From: Alphaproteobacteria bacterium
GTDB taxonomy: Bacteria > Pseudomonadota > Alphaproteobacteria > ATCC43930 > CGMCC-115725
Reading direction: 5' to 3'
Length of the DNA stretch: 5,944 nucleotides
Assembly (NCBI GenBank): GCA_005884825.1
Contig: VAZT01000392.1
Coordinates: 1-5,944, forward strand
Positions 4,715-5,944 of the stretch are shown piece after piece. Position numbers and translations under genes: made by a program. Position 1 is the stretch's first letter; the number at the start of each line of letters is the position of its first letter. The notes beneath the pieces were generated by a model. That model was not told where the DNA came from. It worked only from the letters and a program-made list of their open reading frames with translations, and searched no databases.

Positions 4715-5944
4715 ATGACGGGATCACGCCAATTGCATCTCGGTGCCTTCATGCGCCCGGTCGGCATCCATACCGCCTGGTGGCGCTACCCCGGAGCTTT
4801 CCCCGATGCCAATTTCAATTTGAAGCATCTGATCCGCTTTGCGCAGAAGCTCGAGCAGGGCCGGTTCGACGCGTGGTTCATGGCCGACCATCTGGCGGTG
4901 CTCAACATGCCGATGGCGGCATTGAAGCGCAGCGCCACGGTGACCTCGTTCGACCCGCTGACCTTACTGCCGGTATTGGCGATGGCGACCGAGTATCTCG
5001 GGCTCATCGCCACCGCCTCCACCACCTTCGAGCCGGCCTACACGATCGCGCGGCGGTTCGCCTCGCTCGACCATATCAGCGGCGGGCGCGCCGGCTGGAA
5101 CCTGGTCACGACCTCGAACCCCGACGCCGCGCTCAATTTCGGGCTCACCGAGCACATGGAGCATGGCGAGCGCTACCGCCGCGCCCGCGAATTCTTCGAT
5201 GTCGTAACCGGCCTCTGGGACAGCTGGGCCGACGACGCCTTCATCCGCGATGTCGAGAACGGCATCTATTTCGACCCGGAGCGGATGCATGTGCTCGACC
5301 ACAAGGGCGAGTTCCTGTCGGTGCGCGGCCCCTTGAACATCGCCCGGCCGATCCAGGGCTGGCCAGTCATCGTCCAGGCCGGCGCGTCGGATGCCGGCCG
5401 CCAGCTCGCCGCCGAGACCGCAGAGATGATCTTTGCGAGCGGCGGCAAGCTTGCCGACGCGCAGCGCTACTACGCCGATGTCAGGGAGCGGGCGCAAAGG
5501 GCTGGGCGCGACCCGAACCACATCAAGGTATTGCCCGGGTGCCTCGTCGTCGTCGGCGACACCGCCGAGGAGGCGCGCCAGAAGCGGGCCTTGCTCGACA
5601 GCCTCGTGCACCCCGACAGCGGCATCGCCTCATTGTCGATCGCATTGGGTTGCGATGCCTCGAAATTCGACCTCGACGGTCCATTGCCGGAAATCCCGGA
5701 GACCAACGCCAGCAAGAGCGGCCGCGAGCGGGTCATCGAGCGCGCCCGGCGCGACAACCTGACGGTCCGCCAATTGGCGCAGATCGCCGGCAGCTATGGC
5801 GGCCTCGCGATGGTCGGCACGCCGAAGATGATCGCCGACCAGATGGAGGCATGGCTCTTGGGCGCCGCCTGCGACGGCTTCAACATCATGTTCCCGTGGG
5901 TCCCGGGCGGTCTCGACGATTTCGTCGACCGCGTCGTCCCCGAA
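4715..5944 (+). CDS. Flavin-dependent monooxygenase, NtaA/SnaA/DszA family (LLM class), 3' end missing
   Basis: The frame is open from ATG 4715 to the right edge (410 codons, no stop), so it is cut by the window; family members are usually about 440-460 residues. AGGAG at 4703-4707, seven bases upstream, supports the start. Family landmarks are the N-terminal LHLGAFMRPVGIHTAWWR (7-24), FDAWFMADHLAVL (51-63), ASTTFEPAYTIARRFASLDH (101-120), SGGRAGWNLVTTSN (122-135), GWPVIVQAGASDAGRQLAA (215-233) and a late GSYGGLAMVGTP (359-370). These are TIM-barrel enzymes that use reduced FMN and O2 to oxidise substrates such as nitrilotriacetate or sulfur heterocycles, and they normally depend on a separate flavin reductase, which is not in the window. 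The substrate cannot be predicted. The broken hydrolase gene is divergent across a short gap, so both may once have belonged to one catabolic locus. The cytoplasmic location and family call are firm. Confidence 0.92.
   Translation, partial: MTGSRQLHLGAFMRPVGIHTAWWRYPGAFPDANFNLKHLIRFAQKLEQGRFDAWFMADHLAVLNMPMAALKRSATVTSFDPLTLLPVLAMATEYLGLIATASTTFEPAYTIARRFASLDHISGGRAGWNLVTTSNPDAALNFGLTEHMEHGERYRRAREFFDVVTGLWDSWADDAFIRDVENGIYFDPERMHVLDHKGEFLSVRGPLNIARPIQGWPVIVQAGASDAGRQLAAETAEMIFASGGKLADAQRYYADVRERAQRAGRDPNHIKVLPGCLVVVGDTAEEARQKRALLDSLVHPDSGIASLSIALGCDASKFDLDGPLPEIPETNASKSGRERVIERARRDNLTVRQLAQIAGSYGGLAMVGTPKMIADQMEAWLLGAACDGFNIMFPWVPGGLDDFVDRVVPE

Noticed and set aside
4964..5611. 215-codon minus-strand open frame opposite the flavin monooxygenase
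   Set aside because: It is antisense to an unambiguous NtaA/SnaA/DszA-family protein and has low-complexity Gly/Val/Ala-rich composition.

Overview
The window reads as an ordinary high-GC proteobacterial chromosome segment. Codon third positions are strongly G/C, and the protein families look most like those of an alphaproteobacterium (Hyphomicrobiales or Rhodospirillales type). That placement is inferred from style and family memory, not from a search. I see no tRNA, rRNA, CRISPR array, insertion sequence or phage gene.

Left part (1-1830): the 3' end of a histidine phosphatase gene is followed 16 bp later by a gene for an exported protein with two retropepsin-like aspartic protease motifs. 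A good -10 box then precedes two small genes of unknown function (60 and 78 codons), lying head to tail.

Centre (1831-3827): a two-gene unit for exported proteins begins after a likely extended -10 promoter and a strong ribosome binding site. The first product is a 160-residue protein with a signal peptide and probable beta-sandwich fold. Seven bases later starts a 478-residue protein with a signal peptide, made of two diverged copies of a ~205-residue module, each holding two Ig/IPT-like domains. Both genes are probably co-transcribed, and their products should meet outside the cytoplasm.

Right part (3828-5944): on the minus strand is a broken alpha/beta hydrolase gene. Its N-terminus, middle and C-terminus lie in reading frames A, B and A. 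The second frame change coincides with an apparent loss of several dozen codons, including the region that should hold the catalytic acid. Divergently from it, an 87-bp gap away, starts a flavin-dependent monooxygenase of the NtaA/SnaA/DszA group, which is intact as far as the window goes but has no stop before the right edge. The gap contains a TGACG-N5-CGTCA dyad that could be an operator for one or both genes. The convergent ends of the 478-residue gene and the hydrolase remnant share a hairpin containing both stop codons.

The most interesting items are the structure of the hydrolase lesion, the duplicated exported protein with its small partner, and the two-motif aspartic protease. Nothing here is convincing evidence of a wholly new multi-gene system.
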